NCBI GenBank assembly: GCA_017440575.1 | Contig: JAFSGY010000024.1 | Span: forward strand, 1-34,809 | From: Lachnospiraceae bacterium | Lineage (GTDB): Bacteria; Bacillota; Clostridia; Lachnospirales; Lachnospiraceae | Direction: 5' to 3' | DNA length: 34,809 bases | Shown here: one piece after another, positions 34,675 through 34,809 of the stretch | Numbering within the stretch: the first letter of the stretch is position 1 | How the letters are laid out: the number at the start of each line of letters is the position of its first letter | Notes under the pieces: generated by a model | What the model saw: the letters and a program-made list of their open reading frames with translations, nothing else | Database searches by the model: none | Told to the model about the DNA's origin: nothing | Translations under genes and position numbers: made by a program

Positions 34675-34725
34675 AAATTTTGTTCGCTGGACAACACAGA
34701 ATGAAAGCGAAAGAAAAGAAGGCAT

Positions 34726-34809
34726 GGAGAGGTATCGAAGTGGTCATAACGAGGCGGTCTTGAAAACCGTTTGTCCGCAAGGGCGCGTGGGTTCGAATCC
34801 CACCCTCTC
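34726..34809 (+). tRNA. tRNA-Ser(UGA), 3' end cut by the window
   Basis: The acceptor arm GGAGAGG pairs with the terminal CCTCTC (last base beyond the window). The anticodon loop is CTTGAAA, so the anticodon is TGA. A long variable arm (TTTGTCCGCAAGGGCG) and the T arm GTGGGTTCGAATCCCAC identify a class II tRNA of the serine type. Confidence 0.93.

Overview
The window looks like a chromosomal segment of a low-to-moderate GC Firmicute of the Clostridia, most probably a Lachnospiraceae gut anaerobe of the Coprococcus/Roseburia/Blautia type. This rests on strong AGGAGG-type ribosome binding sites, ATG/TTG/GTG starts, the ptb-buk butyrate pair, the agmatinase/carboxyspermidine polyamine route, an RF2 frameshift and an FMN-riboswitch-controlled RibU. 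The genus is inference.

Layout. 1-2945: polyamine operon of agmatinase (5' truncated by the window), carboxynorspermidine/carboxyspermidine dehydrogenase, and the matching PLP decarboxylase nspC. nspC carries an in-frame TAG exactly at the expected PLP-lysine codon. 2997-4061: CE2-like SGNH esterase. 4179-7131 (minus strand): a DUF3737-like beta-helix protein, then butyrate kinase and phosphate butyryltransferase (transcribed ptb then buk). 7343-16684: a polytopic membrane protein, secA, prfB with its programmed +1 frameshift, a DUF975-like membrane protein on the minus strand, and tex.

16685-23950 is an accessory island that becomes markedly AT-rich towards its 3' part. It holds a class I methyltransferase, a small-protein/zeta-toxin-like kinase pair, a second (NPPY-type) methyltransferase, and what I regard as the most interesting locus of the window. 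That locus has a strong promoter preceded by a near-perfect direct repeat, a 32-codon gene with a consensus ribosome binding site encoding a small basic peptide with a Cys-X3-Cys motif, an intervening terminator hairpin, a PqqD-like/radical SAM/SPASM peptide maturase, and a SNF2-family helicase-like ATPase 5 bp downstream. It has the form of a ribosomally synthesised, post-translationally modified peptide (RiPP) system, but with an SNF2 ATPase and with no transporter or protease visible.

23971-28658: FMN riboswitch plus terminator controlling the riboflavin ECF transporter subunit ribU, then a MacAB-like tripartite ABC export operon (ATPase, membrane-fusion adaptor, FtsX-type permease) behind an 11-bp-spaced direct repeat that resembles an OmpR-family response-regulator site. 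28659-28899: hairpins, a dispersed palindrome, a promoter and a leader terminator. 28900-34617: a YcxB-like protein, a tRNA-maturation and translation cluster (tsaE, tsaB, rimI, RNase Z, a small membrane-anchored protein, tsaD) and ispD. The window ends inside a tRNA-Ser(UGA) with its own strong promoter. I saw no IS element, CRISPR array or rRNA.
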